DNA of 5,129 bases, taken from Desulfurococcales archaeon. GTDB taxonomy: Archaea > Thermoproteota > Thermoprotei_A > Sulfolobales > Acidilobaceae. Shown in pieces: positions 5,046 to 5,129 of this stretch. The notes beneath the pieces are model-generated. The model worked only from the letters and a program-made list of their open reading frames with translations. It was not told the DNA's origin and ran no database searches. The stretch lies in NCBI GenBank assembly GCA_015521095.1, contig WAOU01000072.1:1-5129 (forward strand), written 5' to 3'. Each line of letters opens with the position of its first letter. Position 1 is the first letter of the stretch. A program made the translations under genes and the position numbers.

Positions 5046-5055
5046 AATTATATAG
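5046..5055 (+). promoter_or_regulatory. TATA box for the gene starting near 5096
   Basis: AATTATATAG lies about 26 bp upstream of an expected transcription start near 5077. The ribosome binding site AGGTGG (5079-5084) would then be almost at the 5' end of the message. TTCCAC (5056-5061) and GTGGAA (5081-5086) form a 6-bp inverted repeat around this start region. Confidence 0.45.
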
Positions 5056-5095
5056 TTCCACGATATATTCACGTATTCAGGTGGAACGATGAACA

Positions 5096-5129
5096 ATGCC
5101 TGACGATGCTTCGCCTGAATCATCGAAAC
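5096..5129 (+). CDS. Start of an unidentified gene, cut by the window end
   Basis: Only 11 codons are visible (MPDDASPESSK), too few to recognise a family. An AGGTGG ribosome binding site at 5079-5084 and a TATA box at 5046-5055 indicate that a plus-strand gene begins here. The nearest ATG (5089) leads to only four codons and a TGA at 5101-5103, so the ATG at 5096, in another frame with an 11-nt spacer, is the likelier start. The third frame is also open to the window end but has no better start. Confidence 0.4.
   Translation, partial: MPDDASPESSK

Noticed and set aside
5086..5118. Box C/D guide RNA suggested by ACGATGA and two CTGA words
   Set aside because: Box C has a mismatch and the spaces between boxes (about 7 and 4 nt) are too short for archaeal guide sequences; a gene start explains the segment better.
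1..5129. CRISPR array, insertion sequence or integration site
   Set aside because: No regularly spaced repeats, no transposase or integrase, no terminal inverted repeats with target duplications, and no tRNA end were seen.

Overview
The window looks like a chromosomal segment of a hyperthermophilic crenarchaeon (Thermoproteota; Desulfurococcales or a close relative is my best guess, not proven). The evidence is an Alba chromatin protein very close to the Sulfolobus type, an archaeal DUF1152 protein, TATA-box promoters about 25 bp upstream of starts or short leaders, AGG/AGA, ATA and CTA codon preference, GTG/TTG starts, GGTG-type ribosome binding sites, and very tight packing of convergent genes.

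Layout. Positions 1-395 (+) hold the C-terminal end of an S9-family acylaminoacyl peptidase/prolyl oligopeptidase. A TATA box leads to alba at 464-766 (+), then a degenerate short-chain dehydrogenase at 844-1635 (+, TTG start). An FAD-dependent amine/imino-acid oxidoreductase of the DAO family lies at 1651-2937 (-), tail-to-tail with it. An AT-rich intergenic stretch (2938-3210) carries the oxidoreductase promoter, an 11-bp inverted repeat and a doubtful 53-codon ORF (+). A 56-residue ribbon-helix-helix (RHH) regulator is at 3211-3381 (-). After a 177-bp divergent intergenic region comes a second RHH protein with a long coiled coil at 3559-3915 (+). It shares a CTAG stop palindrome with a DUF1152 protein at 3912-4964 (-). 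A further gene probably starts near 5096 (+) and runs off the window.

How they may work together. No single pathway is visible. The peptidase and the possible proline-dehydrogenase-like oxidoreductase would both fit peptide and amino acid catabolism, but they are not in one operon. The two RHH genes face away from each other across a region with a perfect inverted repeat (CTAGT-acg-ACTAG) abutting a TATA box, so autoregulation is the simplest hypothesis. Nothing here is a CRISPR array, transposon, tRNA or rRNA. The most notable points are the pseudo-enzyme-like SDR, the small RHH gene with its candidate operator, and the inverted repeat in front of the oxidoreductase gene.
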